Below, piece after piece: positions 37,888 to 47,379 of a stretch of DNA of 55,097 bases. Numbering within the stretch: the first letter of the stretch is position 1; each line of letters starts with the position of its first letter. Position numbers and translations under genes: made by a program. Below the pieces are notes generated by a model that did no database searches, had not been told where the DNA came from, and was given only the letters and a program-made list of their open reading frames with translations. This DNA is from Piscirickettsiaceae bacterium CG07_land_8_20_14_0_80_44_28 (GTDB lineage Bacteria; Pseudomonadota; Gammaproteobacteria; Thiomicrospirales; Thiomicrospiraceae), in assembly GCA_002779995.1 (NCBI GenBank), contig PEWX01000086.1, positions 1 to 55,097 on the forward strand, in the 5' to 3' direction.

Positions 37888-38910
37888 TTAAATATGATTT
37901 TGAATTAACAGCTCTGCAATTTGCACCGTGTTGGTCGCAGCCCCTTTGCGAACGTTATCCGCAACGACCCATAAATCCAACCCATTTTCACAAGAAATAT
38001 CTTCTCTGACGCGGCCGACATAAACCGGGTTAGTATCAGCAGCATCTGTTACAGCGGTTGGATAACCACCCTCTTTATGCTCGTCAATTAATACAATCCC
38101 CTCAGTTTTTTTAAATAACGCTTTGGCTTCTTCAGCGGTTATTTTCTGTTTGGTTTCGATATGAATGGCTTCACTATGACCATAAAAAACAGGGACTCTC
38201 ACCGCTGTAGGATTCACTTTTATGGTGTCATCCGCCATAATTTTGTTGGTTTCCCAAACCATTTTCATTTCTTCTTTGGTATAACCATTGTCTTGAAAAA
38301 CATCGATTTGGGGAATACAGTTAAAGGCAATTTGTTTTGGGTAGACTTGGCATTTAACGGGTTTCATATTCAATAAACTCGCTGTTTGAGTGGCCAATTC
38401 TTCAATCGCTTCCTTTCCTGAACCCGATACCGCTTGGTAGGTACAAACATTAATTCGGGTAATCCCAACCGCATCATAAATTGGCTTTAAGGCGACCATC
38501 ATTTGAATGGTTGAACAATTTGGATTGGCGATAATACCGCGCTTTTTATAACCAATAACGGCATCGGGATTCACCTCTGGTACCACTAGTGGAATATCGT
38601 CGTCATAACGGAACTCAGAAGTATTATCAACAACGATACAGCCAGCAGCAGCAGCTTTAGGGGCATATTCTCTAGAAATAGCCGCACCGGGAGAAAAAAG
38701 CCCAATCTGAACTTGTGAAAAATCAAAAGTCGCTAAATCTTCAATTTCAATCCAATGACCTTTAAATTCGAGCTTTTTTCCGGCTGAACGACTACTGGCC
38801 AATAAATGCAGGTTTCCGACAGGGAAATTTCTTTCTTCTAAAACTTTTAAAATGGTTTCACCGACAGCGCCGGTTGCACCGACAACGGCAATATCATACT
38901 GTTTCGTCAT
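37888..38910 (-). CDS. asd: Aspartate-semialdehyde dehydrogenase
   Basis: Reduces aspartyl phosphate to aspartate semialdehyde for lysine, threonine and methionine. Motifs: IAVVGATGAVGETILKVLEE, LFSPGAAISREYAPKAA, IIANPNCSTIQMMVALKPI (catalytic Cys) and VCTYQAVSGSGKEAIEEL. At 340 residues it resembles the Pseudomonas-type enzyme. The start overlaps the bactofilin stop as ATGA. Confidence 0.97.
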   Translation of the reverse strand: MTKQYDIAVVGATGAVGETILKVLEERNFPVGNLHLLASSRSAGKKLEFKGHWIEIEDLATFDFSQVQIGLFSPGAAISREYAPKAAAAGCIVVDNTSEFRYDDDIPLVVPEVNPDAVIGYKKRGIIANPNCSTIQMMVALKPIYDAVGITRINVCTYQAVSGSGKEAIEELATQTASLLNMKPVKCQVYPKQIAFNCIPQIDVFQDNGYTKEEMKMVWETNKIMADDTIKVNPTAVRVPVFYGHSEAIHIETKQKITAEEAKALFKKTEGIVLIDEHKEGGYPTAVTDAADTNPVYVGRVREDISCENGLDLWVVADNVRKGAATNTVQIAELLIQNHI

Positions 38911-39419
38911 TTTGATTCCTTTTTCTTTTCATCTGACTGTATTGTCTTTTCAGTTTGTTCGGGGCTCAAATGTGACTTTTCAAGACGTTGCAAAAACTCT
39001 GATATGGCCCGAGGACTGTTTTTTTGTTTCTCAATTTCAGGAAAACTCACCACCAACCCACCTTCGGTCAACTCTCGACTTTCACCGATAAAACGTCCAC
39101 CGGATTCAATCATCATTTCACCACAGATAACTTCCCCTAAGACTTTCCCTGTCGATAGGATATCAATACTTTCGCAGGCCACTTTTCCTTCAAGAGAGCC
39201 ACTGACAACAATACTTTTAGCTTTAACTAGGCCTGAAACGACCCCTTGATTGCCAATAGAAACGTCAAATTCAGTTTCAATAATACCTTCGACGTTACCA
39301 TCGATATGTAAAGTCCCATCTAGGCCTTTAATTTCGCCAATTACTTTACATCCCGGAGCAATAATTGTTTTTCCACCCGCTGCACGCGTTCTTGAATCAT
39401 TTGACTTAAAGATCCCCAT
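38907..39419 (-). CDS. Bactofilin (polymer-forming cytoskeletal protein)
   Basis: 170 residues. The central bactofilin beta-helix (about 18-115) has the repeat pattern APGCKVIGEIKGLDGTLHID, GNVEGIIETEFDVSIG, SGLVKAKSIVVSGSLEGKV and LGEVICGEMMIESGGRF, with a charged, disordered C-terminus. Bactofilins polymerise at the inner membrane and often position M23 peptidases for cell-shape control. Its ATG lies 79 bases inside the upstream M23 peptidase gene, with AGGGG 4 bases before it. A comparable csd1-ccmA overlap exists in Helicobacter. Confidence 0.9.
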   Translation of the reverse strand: MGIFKSNDSRTRAAGGKTIIAPGCKVIGEIKGLDGTLHIDGNVEGIIETEFDVSIGNQGVVSGLVKAKSIVVSGSLEGKVACESIDILSTGKVLGEVICGEMMIESGGRFIGESRELTEGGLVVSFPEIEKQKNSPRAISEFLQRLEKSHLSPEQTEKTIQSDEKKKESK

Positions 39420-40303
39420 GGTACCCCTTTTACCTCTTTAAAGATTTCATCATAGTTTTTTAAATCCCAACGGATGAAAGGCGCTGGGTTTAACTTACGC
39501 TGTACAAAACTGACTTCATAATGCAAATGAGGGCCTGAAGATAACCCGGACGAACCAATTTCACCGATTAAGGTTCCTTTACGGATAACCTGACCGGTCT
39601 TAACATGTAATTTACTCATGTGACCATAAAGGGTTTTAAACCCGTAATCATGGGAAATAATCACCAAACGACCATAACCACTTTTCTTGTGATGGCCTGC
39701 ATACTCAATAGTACCATTCGCAGTGGCAATCACGCCATCGCCATAGTTGCCACGATAATCGATGCCACGATGAAATTCTCGACTGGCCTTAACCGGGTGT
39801 GTTCGCCAACCATAACCGCTACTCACCCCTTTATAGGTTTTTACAGGACGATCATTCGGAATATCCTCTAGCATGACTTGTTTTTCAAGCGTCGTCAGTT
39901 GAACTATTTTAACTCTATCCAATACCAAAGCATCTTCATCCGGCTCAACGCCAATCAAATCTTCAAGCCCTTTTAAGGTTTGATCCAAAAATTGAATTTG
40001 TTTAGATTTAGTATCTAGTTCGTTTTGAATCTTATGCTTTTCTTTTTCTAATAAAAAATAAGCTTGCTCACGCTTTTCAAGGACTTCATTATATTCGGCC
40101 TGTGCAGAGACACGGTTATTATCAATCTCAACAATTTCTTGATTTAACCACCAAATGATGACTGCAGAGCTGGCCAACATCAAAATGATAAATAACACCA
40201 CAAACAATGCAAACTTACGCATAAATTGTTTAAATGAAAAATGACGTGAGCCATGGACATCACTAATGGTAATCGTGAAATGATTTTTCATTCGATGCGG
40301 CAC
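39341..40303 (-). CDS. M23 family peptidoglycan endopeptidase, membrane-anchored
   Basis: 320 residues: cytoplasmic start, transmembrane helix (about 31-52, FALFVVLFIILMLASSAVII), periplasmic coiled coil (about 55-125) and C-terminal LytM domain. The zinc and catalytic residues are complete: HRGIDYRGNYG (HxxxD), YGHMSK and GPHLHYEV (HxH), so it should be an active D,D-endopeptidase. The gene overlaps the bactofilin gene by 79 bases, suggesting strict co-production and a shape-determining pair. It lies between leuB and asd, where no such pair is found in E. coli or Pseudomonas. Confidence 0.92.
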   Translation of the reverse strand: MPHRMKNHFTITISDVHGSRHFSFKQFMRKFALFVVLFIILMLASSAVIIWWLNQEIVEIDNNRVSAQAEYNEVLEKREQAYFLLEKEKHKIQNELDTKSKQIQFLDQTLKGLEDLIGVEPDEDALVLDRVKIVQLTTLEKQVMLEDIPNDRPVKTYKGVSSGYGWRTHPVKASREFHRGIDYRGNYGDGVIATANGTIEYAGHHKKSGYGRLVIISHDYGFKTLYGHMSKLHVKTGQVIRKGTLIGEIGSSGLSSGPHLHYEVSFVQRKLNPAPFIRWDLKNYDEIFKEVKGVPWGSLSQMIQERVQRVEKQLLLRDVK

Positions 40304-40340
40304 TTTAAAACAGATCTCATTATGGGTTAAATCCCTTCAT

Positions 40341-41411
40341 TTATAATTCAGCGGCCACTGCCGAACCCATCTCCGAAGTCGATACTTTCTGCATCCCTTC
40401 CGACCAGATATCTGCGGTTCTTAGCCCTTTATCTAAAACACGGCTAACCGCTTCTTCAACCCGTACGGCAAAGTCCTCTCTCCCCAAACTATACCGCAAC
40501 ATCATCGCCGCCGATAGAATAGTGGCTAAAGGATTGGCGATATTTTTACCGGCAATATCCGGTGCTGACCCATGACTGGGCTCATACATCCCTTTATTGT
40601 TCGCATCCAGAGAGGCAGATGCTAACATGCCAATTGATCCCGTCAACATTGAAGCTTCATCGGATAAAATATCACCAAACATATTACCAGTCACCATCAC
40701 ATCAAACTGTTTTGGGTTTAATACCAACTGCATGGCGGCATTATCAACATACATATGCTGCACTTCAACTTCAGGATAGTCTTTGGCCACTTCATTAACC
40801 ACTTCTCTCCAGAGTTCAGTCACTTCCAACACATTTGCCTTATCCACAGAGCACAAGCGTTTATTGCGTTTCATGGCCGCTTCAAACGCAACCTGTACTA
40901 TCCGTTTAATTTCTGACTCTGAATAGACATAGGTATTAAAACCCTGACGCTCACCATTATCGAGCTGACGAATGCCCCTGGGTTGACCAAAATAAATACC
41001 ACCGGTTAGCTCGCGTACAATTAAAATATCAAGGCCTGCAACTACTTCTGGTTTCAAAGTTGACGCATCTGCTAGTTGCGCAAACAAATAGGCAGGGCGT
41101 AAATTAGCAAACAATTCCAAATTAGAACGCAAGGCCAACAATCCTTTTTCCGGGCGCACAGAGATATCTAAAGACTCCCACTGATAGCCACCCACAGCGC
41201 CCAACAAAATCGCATCTGCCTGTTTTGCTTTTTCCAAGGTCGCGTCTGCCAGCGGCACACCATGCACATCATAGGCCGCACCACCGACCAAATCTTCAGT
41301 CATTTGAATATCTAAGCCATCAGCCTGCAAAGCGGTTAAAACCTTGACGGCTTCTGCTGTGATTTCGGGGCCGATACCATCTCCGGGCAATATTAAAATC
41401 TGTTGAGTCAT
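40341..41411 (-). CDS. leuB: 3-isopropylmalate dehydrogenase
   Basis: Oxidative decarboxylation in leucine synthesis. Motifs: [84 protein letters not shown] and [18 protein letters not shown]. At 356 residues it is normal length. Third gene of leuC-leuD-leuB. Confidence 0.97.
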   Translation of the reverse strand: MTQQILILPGDGIGPEITAEAVKVLTALQADGLDIQMTEDLVGGAAYDVHGVPLADATLEKAKQADAILLGAVGGYQWESLDISVRPEKGLLALRSNLELFANLRPAYLFAQLADASTLKPEVVAGLDILIVRELTGGIYFGQPRGIRQLDNGERQGFNTYVYSESEIKRIVQVAFEAAMKRNKRLCSVDKANVLEVTELWREVVNEVAKDYPEVEVQHMYVDNAAMQLVLNPKQFDVMVTGNMFGDILSDEASMLTGSIGMLASASLDANNKGMYEPSHGSAPDIAGKNIANPLATILSAAMMLRYSLGREDFAVRVEEAVSRVLDKGLRTADIWSEGMQKVSTSEMGSAVAAEL

Positions 41412-41480
41412 TAATTACATCTCTTAATTGTTTTAGGGTCTAAATTTTATAAGTTTCTATATACGTTTCAAAAGAAAGCG

Positions 41481-42125
41481 TTATTCGGTTGCAAATAACC
41501 AAGGGTTTTTCGCTTTGTGAGTTGCTTCAAAGGTTTCAATATCACTTTGGTGCTGTAAGGTTAATCCAATATCGTCTAAGCCATTTAACAAACAATGACG
41601 ACGGAATGCATCCACTTCAAAATCAAGCGTTTCACCTGACGGTTTAATCATTTGATGCGACGCTAAATCCACGGTGAGTTGATACCCCGGATTTGCGAAC
41701 ACCTCATTGAATAAGCTTGACACCAAATCTGCATCCAAAACAATCGGTAAAATACCATTTTTAAAACTATTGTTAAAGAAAATATCGGCAAAACTGGGCG
41801 CAATAATGACATCAAACCCATAATCTTTCAATGCCCAAGGCGCATGTTCACGACTGGAGCCGCAGCCAAAATTTTCGCGTGCCAATAATATCTTTGCACC
41901 TTGATAGCGAGGTTGATTTAGCACAAAATCTTTGCGCAAGGGTCGCACACTATTATCCTTGCCCGGCTCCCCCACATCTTCATAACGCCATTCATCAAAC
42001 AAATTGACGCCAAACCCGGTGCGTTGAATGGATTTTAAAAATTGCTTTGGAATAATGGCATCGGTATCGACATTGGCGCGATCCATTGGTGCCACAATTG
42101 CAGTGAGTTTTGTAAACTTTTCCAT
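41481..42125 (-). CDS. leuD: 3-isopropylmalate dehydratase small subunit
   Basis: Swivelling subunit of isopropylmalate isomerase. Motifs: [40 protein letters not shown] and [20 protein letters not shown]. At 214 residues it matches E. coli LeuD (201). It follows leuC by 15 bases. Confidence 0.96.
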   Translation of the reverse strand: MEKFTKLTAIVAPMDRANVDTDAIIPKQFLKSIQRTGFGVNLFDEWRYEDVGEPGKDNSVRPLRKDFVLNQPRYQGAKILLARENFGCGSSREHAPWALKDYGFDVIIAPSFADIFFNNSFKNGILPIVLDADLVSSLFNEVFANPGYQLTVDLASHQMIKPSGETLDFEVDAFRRHCLLNGLDDIGLTLQHQSDIETFEATHKAKNPWLFATE

Positions 42126-42140
42126 GTCTAAACTGAGTCC

Positions 42141-43565
42141 TTACTGGTTTGTGCTAATCAATTGGCGTACATCGATAAAATGACCCGCAACGGCAGCAGC
42201 AGCAGCCATTTGAGGGCTGACCAAATGCGTTCGTCCACCGGCACCTTGACGCCCTTCAAAATTACGGTTAGAGGTTGAGGCACAATGTTTGCCACTGGGC
42301 AGTCTGTCCGCATTCATTGCCAAACACATCGAACAGCCGGGATTACGCCATTCAAAACCCGCTTCGACAAATATCTTATCCAAACCTTCCGCTTCTGCTT
42401 GTTGCTTAACCAACCCCGAACCCGGTACGATTAATGCCTGCTCAACCGAGCTTGCAACTTTTTGGCCTTTTAAAACCTCAGCGGCTTGACGTAAATCTTC
42501 TATACGAGAATTGGTACAAGAGCCAATAAAGATATAATCCACCGGGATATCGCTAATCAGCATCCCAGCCTTTAAACCCATATAACTCAAAGCTCGGCGA
42601 ATACCGTCCGCCTTAACGGCATCGGCCTCTTGTGCCGGATCAGGCACACAATCATTGACCGACACAACCATTTCAGGAGAAGTCCCCCAAGAAACTTGCG
42701 GTTCAATCGCAGAACCCTCTAACTCGACCACTTTATCAAAGTGAGCGTCTTCATCTGATTTTAAATCTTGCCAAGCCTCAACAGCGGCTTGCCACTGATT
42801 GCCTTTAGGAGCAAATGGACGACCTTCAACATAATCAATGGTTTTTTGATCCACTGCAACCAACCCAACCCGCGCACCGGCTTCTATTGCCATATTGCAC
42901 ACCGTCATGCGCCCTTCAATAGACATGTCTTGAAAAACCTGACCACCAAACTCGATGGCATGTCCATTACCGCCGGCAGTGCCAATTTTACCAATAATAG
43001 CCAACACCACATCTTTTGGACCAACACCGGGCTGTAATTGGCCATTGACTTTAACCAACATGTTTTTCATTTTTTTCTGAATCAAACATTGCGTCGCTAA
43101 GACATGCTCTACTTCAGAAGTGCCGACACCATGCGCTAATGCCCCTAAAGCACCATGCGTTGCTGTATGAGAATCGCCACAGACCAAAGTTGTTCCAGGC
43201 AAAGTAATCCCTTCTTCCGGGCCGACAACATGAACAATCCCCTGACGAATATCCCCAATACCGAATTCAGTAATGCCAAACTCTTTAGCATTGGCATCCA
43301 GCGTTTTCACTTGAATCCGTGAAATCGGATCCACGATATCCTCAACAGAATGATACGCGGTTGTGGGAACATTATGATCCGGTGTTGCCAAGTTCGCATC
43401 AATGCGCCAAGGTTTGCGATTGGCTAGCCGAAGACCTTCGAAAGCCTGTGGAGAGGTGACTTCATGCAATAACTGACGATCAATATAAATTAATGCAGTG
43501 CCATCGTCTTCTTGTCTCACCACGTGACTGTCCCATAATTTATCGTATAAGGTCTTAGCAGACAT
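42141..43565 (-). CDS. leuC: 3-isopropylmalate dehydratase large subunit
   Basis: Aconitase-family 4Fe-4S subunit. The cluster cysteines are in [20 protein letters not shown] and [33 protein letters not shown] is also present. The ATG at 43565 ([16 protein letters not shown]) gives 474 residues against 466 in E. coli and has AGAGAG upstream; an in-frame extension to 43610 has no family counterpart. It opens the long leu-asd-trp-acc-fol-pur-met cluster and is divergent from queE. Confidence 0.96.
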   Translation of the reverse strand: MSAKTLYDKLWDSHVVRQEDDGTALIYIDRQLLHEVTSPQAFEGLRLANRKPWRIDANLATPDHNVPTTAYHSVEDIVDPISRIQVKTLDANAKEFGITEFGIGDIRQGIVHVVGPEEGITLPGTTLVCGDSHTATHGALGALAHGVGTSEVEHVLATQCLIQKKMKNMLVKVNGQLQPGVGPKDVVLAIIGKIGTAGGNGHAIEFGGQVFQDMSIEGRMTVCNMAIEAGARVGLVAVDQKTIDYVEGRPFAPKGNQWQAAVEAWQDLKSDEDAHFDKVVELEGSAIEPQVSWGTSPEMVVSVNDCVPDPAQEADAVKADGIRRALSYMGLKAGMLISDIPVDYIFIGSCTNSRIEDLRQAAEVLKGQKVASSVEQALIVPGSGLVKQQAEAEGLDKIFVEAGFEWRNPGCSMCLAMNADRLPSGKHCASTSNRNFEGRQGAGGRTHLVSPQMAAAAAVAGHFIDVRQLISTNQ

Positions 43566-43645
43566 TTGATATAATCTCTCTTTTAAAAAGCGGCTCTTTG
43601 CGAAGCCCACTCAAACCGCAAGGATGTTCATATAAATAGCTCGAT

Positions 43646-43654
43646 ATTATAGCA
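43646..43654 (-). promoter_or_regulatory. extended -10 promoter of leuC
   Basis: On the minus strand the region reads TGCTATAAT, a perfect -10 hexamer with the extended TGn motif, 80 bases upstream of the leuC ATG. A good -35 box is not evident, which is usual for extended -10 promoters. Confidence 0.55.
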
Positions 43655-43751
43655 GTTCAAATTTCGCCAATGATACAAAATCGTGCAATTTCCCCAGGGA
43701 ATTTTGTGAGGTTCTTTTGTTTTATTTTTAACTTTGCGACCAAGGAGTGAC

Positions 43752-44405
43752 ATGAGTTATCGCATCAAAGAGGCCTTTTATTCATTACAAGGTGAAGGCA
43801 AACACAGTGGTCGTCCGGCCATTTTTTGTCGTTTCAGTCATTGCAACTTGTGGAATGGTAAAGAAGCTGATCGTTCAAATGCCATCTGCCCGTTTTGCGA
43901 TACCGATTTTGTTGGTACTGACGGCCAAAACGGCGGCATTTTTGCTAACGCCGTTGATTTGGTGAATCATCTCTTAGCGCTCTGGCCAGCAAAAAATGAC
44001 CAGGCCTGGTCACATCCGTTTGTCGTTCTTACAGGCGGTGAACCCCTGCTCCAGGTTGATGAACCGCTTATTAATCAACTTCACCAACAGCATTTTGAAG
44101 TCGCCGTTGAAACCAATGGCACCTTAACTCCGCCGGCCGGGCTGGACTGGATTTGTGTCAGCCCAAAAGCCAATGCCCCCTTGCTCATCACATCAGGCGA
44201 TGAATTAAAGCTGGTTTATCCGCAACCCGACCTACCCCCTAAAAAAATGGCACCGCTTGATTTTAAATATTTTTATCTACAACCAATGGATAATGCCGAC
44301 CCAGCCATTCAGACAGCCAATCAAAAAGCCGCCATTAACTATTGTCTAAACCACCCTCAATGGCAACTGAGCTTGCAAACGCATAAACTACTGGGAATTG
44401 ATTGA
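43752..44405 (+). CDS. queE: 7-carboxy-7-deazaguanine synthase
   Basis: Radical-SAM enzyme of queuosine precursor (preQ0) synthesis. EAFYSLQGEGKHSGRPAIFC leads into the cysteine motif C31-x14-C46-x2-C49 (CNLWNG...CPFCDTDF), the Burkholderia-type variant of the radical-SAM cluster. TGGEPLLQ and ETNGT also fit. The ATG at 43752 has AAGGAG 4 bases upstream. No other que gene is adjacent. It converges on dacB with a 10-base gap. A palindrome copy is read as Gln-Ala-Trp just before the conserved VVLTGGEP. Confidence 0.94.
   Translation: MSYRIKEAFYSLQGEGKHSGRPAIFCRFSHCNLWNGKEADRSNAICPFCDTDFVGTDGQNGGIFANAVDLVNHLLALWPAKNDQAWSHPFVVLTGGEPLLQVDEPLINQLHQQHFEVAVETNGTLTPPAGLDWICVSPKANAPLLITSGDELKLVYPQPDLPPKKMAPLDFKYFYLQPMDNADPAIQTANQKAAINYCLNHPQWQLSLQTHKLLGID
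44000..44009. repeat. iterated palindrome CCAGGCCTGG
   Basis: Exact copy inside queE, read as Gln-Ala-Trp (KNDQAWSHP). Confidence 0.9.
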
Positions 44406-44415
44406 TGCCTTTTGT

Positions 44416-45726
44416 TTATGGCGCACTGACAAGCGACTGAGAAGCCAATGCGGTTTTTAAACGCTGGGTAATTTGATTGCGCGTGTGATAAGAAGCCGGC
44501 TCATTGATTAATAACGCAAACGGTGCCCATTGCAATTGTTCAGCACGCCCGGAAATCGGTACTTCAATATAACCGGCAAGTGTGGTGACCCCGATCAAAG
44601 TCCCACTCTTAGCGACCACTTGCGGCATAATTTCAGGCAAAAGATGTCGCCAAGGTTTGAACTTTTGTAATAACATGACCAACTGCTTGGCACTGAGTCG
44701 ATTCTGCCGCGATAAACCCGCACCGTCTTCCACCTTAAAATCCTGCCAACCAAACTGTCCAATGATCTCTTCTTGAAACATTTTAGCCACTTTTTCAGCC
44801 GTTGCCGGCGCACCATAACGTTCAGCACTTAATATCAGTGCCAGTTGATTGGCGATAAAATTGGTGGAATAGCGCATCATCGGTTGAATCAACTCAGCCA
44901 AAGTATGACTATTATCGTGTTGATAAATAAGGTGAGATTGATCAGCGGGTAAACTCCCCCAAACAACCGACCCTTGAATGCGAATCCCTTCTTTGGACAA
45001 GAAATGACTCAATAGCTCAGCAAAATAGTTTTCACATCGTTTGGCTTGCGCCCCCAAATTCACTCGCCCTTGCGACAAATCCACTTCAGGTTGCATCGCC
45101 CAAGCCCTTGCAACCGGTGTGAGCGGTGTCTGAGGTTCAGCTGAGACCAATATACCTTGCTGCTGTTCAACATTTAAGGTATTAAAATTAGCAGCCAAAA
45201 CACTGGGAATTGCATCATAAGGATTTTGAGTAGACGAATGTCCCGGCAAAATTACATTGGCTTGAAAGTAATCGGTATTTAAAACCAGATGAGAAAGCGA
45301 CTCAATTTTCTGTGCCTTTAAGCGTTGGGCTAACGTTTTTGCCAAATGTTCAATTTCTTCAGAAATTAAAAAGGGATCGCCATAGCCCTTGACCATTAAA
45401 ACCGCCTCATGATTAGCTGTGTGACTCAGATAAAAATTCGTATGAAAACGGTGTTCAGCGCCCCAATGTTGAAGTGCCAAAAAGGCCGTCATCAACTTAG
45501 TGGTTGAAGCCGGGATCATGGCTTTATCAGCGTGTTTTGCCATCACGACTTGATGTTGCGCATTCAGCAGAAACAGGCTGGCATTGTCAAGTTCTGCGAA
45601 AATTGAAGGGACAGGTTGCGCTTGCAAGACCATTGACAATGACATGAATAGCCATACTCTTAGGAAAAAACGCACGCGGTTTTGGATTTTATTTTGGATT
45701 TTATAAAAATAACGCGCTATTAACAC
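44416..45726 (-). CDS. dacB: D-alanyl-D-alanine carboxypeptidase/endopeptidase (PBP4, S13)
   Basis: Periplasmic peptidoglycan enzyme. A hydrophobic leader (about 21-37, FFLRVWLFMSLSMVLQAQ) acts as signal peptide. Active-site motifs of the S13 family are SxxK in IPASTTKLMTAFLALQHWG, SxN in RYSTNFIANQLAL and KSG in VVAKSGTLIGVT. The start is a GTG with AGGA about 10 bases upstream; internal starts nearer the signal peptide are possible. At 436 residues it is slightly shorter than E. coli PBP4 (477), with a reduced insertion domain. Confidence 0.9.
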   Translation of the reverse strand: MLIARYFYKIQNKIQNRVRFFLRVWLFMSLSMVLQAQPVPSIFAELDNASLFLLNAQHQVVMAKHADKAMIPASTTKLMTAFLALQHWGAEHRFHTNFYLSHTANHEAVLMVKGYGDPFLISEEIEHLAKTLAQRLKAQKIESLSHLVLNTDYFQANVILPGHSSTQNPYDAIPSVLAANFNTLNVEQQQGILVSAEPQTPLTPVARAWAMQPEVDLSQGRVNLGAQAKRCENYFAELLSHFLSKEGIRIQGSVVWGSLPADQSHLIYQHDNSHTLAELIQPMMRYSTNFIANQLALILSAERYGAPATAEKVAKMFQEEIIGQFGWQDFKVEDGAGLSRQNRLSAKQLVMLLQKFKPWRHLLPEIMPQVVAKSGTLIGVTTLAGYIEVPISGRAEQLQWAPFALLINEPASYHTRNQITQRLKTALASQSLVSAP

Positions 45727-45898
45727 CGTTGTACTGTCCTAAAGACTGCAAAATAGATATTTTACCTGTTTATCAAAGCTCAAAATAAAATATTGGCATC
45801 CCCGTCACATGACTAAGATGCTAAAATATTGACTCATCTTTTCAGCCTCAAATTTAAAGGCGTTAAAGTCATTCAATTGAAAGGGATTGCCCGGTATT

Positions 45899-46552
45899 AT
45901 GCAAGTTCAAGATATGGAAAAATTCTCGCAAATCCTCAGTTGGGTATTTGGTTATTATGAAAAAGATTTAACCGATTTGACGTTTGAAATGTACTGGAAT
46001 GGATTAAAAGATTACAGCATTGAAGAAGTTCAAGCAGCCTTTAACGCCCACTTACAACATCCCGAGGAAGGTCGCTGGTGGCCGAAAGTTTCTGACATTA
46101 TCAAAAACTGTAAAGGCGGCACCCTGGACAACGCCTTACGAGCTTGGAATGAAGTCGAAACGGCGATTCGTAAAGTCGGTGCCTATCAGGATGTGGTATT
46201 TCACGATCCATTAATCCATCAGATTATTCACAAAATGGGGGGCTGGATGGCGCTCTGTGATATTCCCGATGAAAAATCCTTAACGTTTAAAGCCAATGAA
46301 TTTAAAAATGCTTATCGTGCTCTTTATGGAACCCCCGCTCAACATCAGCCGCCTGTTGAACTGATTGGCATTATTAATGCCCAAAATGCCAAATTGAAAG
46401 GCGCTAAAAAAAATCCGCCCGTTTTAATTGGTGACCCGCTTAAAGCCAGACAAGTGATGAAGCAGTTGCGTCGCGCAGATAACTTGATTACCATTAGTCA
46501 AGCCTCCGAAAAACTGGTTAAAAACCTCCAAAATCAATCTCAGTCCCATTAA
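45899..46552 (+). CDS. DUF6475-like replication-associated protein
   Basis: About 217 residues, no signal peptide. FSQILSWVFGYYEKDLTDLT, WNGLKDYSIEEVQAAFNAHL, RWWPKVSDIIK, NALRAWNEVETAIRKVGAYQ and DPLIHQIIHKMGGWMALCD match my memory of DUF6475 proteins, which occur in phage replication modules next to helicase loaders or primosome-like genes. The function is not established. The gene is followed after 2 bases by a DnaT-like gene, forming a pair outside any visible prophage. The start is uncertain: ATG at 45899 is used; TTG at 45887 and ATG at 45914 are in frame. Confidence 0.6.
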   Translation: MQVQDMEKFSQILSWVFGYYEKDLTDLTFEMYWNGLKDYSIEEVQAAFNAHLQHPEEGRWWPKVSDIIKNCKGGTLDNALRAWNEVETAIRKVGAYQDVVFHDPLIHQIIHKMGGWMALCDIPDEKSLTFKANEFKNAYRALYGTPAQHQPPVELIGIINAQNAKLKGAKKNPPVLIGDPLKARQVMKQLRRADNLITISQASEKLVKNLQNQSQSH

Positions 46553-46554
46553 CA

Positions 46555-47253
46555 ATGCACATTCAATTTGATACCCAAGTTGCTGAAGCCCTTTCCATCC
46601 ACGAAGCCATTTTCTTGGGATGGTTACAACATAACTATGATCAATCACCCATCAAAACCATAACGCTGGAAACGCTGTTCAGTTTTTGGAACGACGAATT
46701 GCTCTATAAGGTACTCATGCGCTTAGAAGAACGTCAGATCATTAACGTGCGTCGAAACCAACAAGACTTTTGTATCTTTACCATTAACCCCACCACCTAT
46801 CAACAACAAACCGGGCTAACTTTGGAAGCCGATGCCAACTTACGCAGCTCAGAACCCTTACTCGATGACAATTTAAAAAAACACCTAAAACGTTTTGAAG
46901 GCACCGACTCGCTTCTCAATAAAAAACTGTCTCAGTTGTTAAAGGATCAAGCAGAATCCCTATTGCTCTATGCCCAACAAGAAGGCCTATCCGAAACCAT
47001 GGCGACGAGCAGCTTTGATAAATTTTTACACTATGTTGCGGCCAATCCAGATCGCTTTTGGAACAGTGATCTGGTCGCTTACTGGCGTTTTTGGGTCAGT
47101 AATAGTAAAGACAAACACATGCAAAACCACTCGCCGGGAAATGGCAAACGTGCCGCCATTGAAAGATCCGTACAAACGGCGGCCAGCAACTGGTTAAAAA
47201 AGAAAGCACAAGATCCCCAACGCTATCATTCTCCCAAAATCACCCATGAATGA
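46555..47253 (+). CDS. replication-initiator/DnaT-like protein
   Basis: 232 residues. The N-terminal half (about 1-80: EALSIHEAIFLGWLQHNYD, LFSFWNDELLYKVLMRLEER, QIINVRR) looks like a winged-helix replication-protein fold. The C-terminal part (about 150-185, FDKFLHYVAANPDRFWNSDL, VAYWRFWVSN) resembles the DnaT C-terminal single-strand-DNA/primosome domain. It follows the DUF6475-like gene by 2 bases and ends in a palindromic terminator. A role in primosome assembly or replication restart is an inference from weak similarity; no direct evidence. Confidence 0.5.
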   Translation: MHIQFDTQVAEALSIHEAIFLGWLQHNYDQSPIKTITLETLFSFWNDELLYKVLMRLEERQIINVRRNQQDFCIFTINPTTYQQQTGLTLEADANLRSSEPLLDDNLKKHLKRFEGTDSLLNKKLSQLLKDQAESLLLYAQQEGLSETMATSSFDKFLHYVAANPDRFWNSDLVAYWRFWVSNSKDKHMQNHSPGNGKRAAIERSVQTAASNWLKKKAQDPQRYHSPKITHE

Positions 47254-47260
47254 ACCCCCT

Positions 47261-47286
47261 AAAATGGCCAGGCCTGGCCATTTTTT
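47261..47286 (+). terminator. terminator built on CCAGGCCTGG
   Basis: A 24-base perfect palindrome (47261-47284) whose half is AAAATGGCCAGG, followed by T6 at 47281-47286. It sits 7 bases after the stop of the DnaT-like gene. The core is an exact iterated palindrome. Confidence 0.88.
47268..47277. repeat. iterated palindrome CCAGGCCTGG
   Basis: Exact copy at the centre of the terminator after the DnaT-like gene. Confidence 0.9.
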
Positions 47287-47323
47287 GATCAAATTTGCCT
47301 ATCTCAAAGCTTGAGTCATAGTC

Positions 47324-47352
47324 TTTTCAAACCCTTTTAGGTATTCTATAAA
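47324..47352 (+). promoter_or_regulatory. candidate promoter of the Msr fusion gene
   Basis: TTTTCA (47324-47329), 17 bases, TATAAA (47347-47352), 27 bases before the ATG of the methionine sulfoxide reductase gene. Confidence 0.35.
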
Positions 47353-47379
47353 AACCAACCTGCGAACAAGGAAATTCCT

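Noticed and set aside
45887-47253. Prophage or plasmid island around the DUF6475/DnaT-like pair.
   Set aside because: No integrase, attachment repeats, structural or lysis genes flank it; the neighbours are dacB and an Msr gene, and a normal palindrome-type terminator follows.
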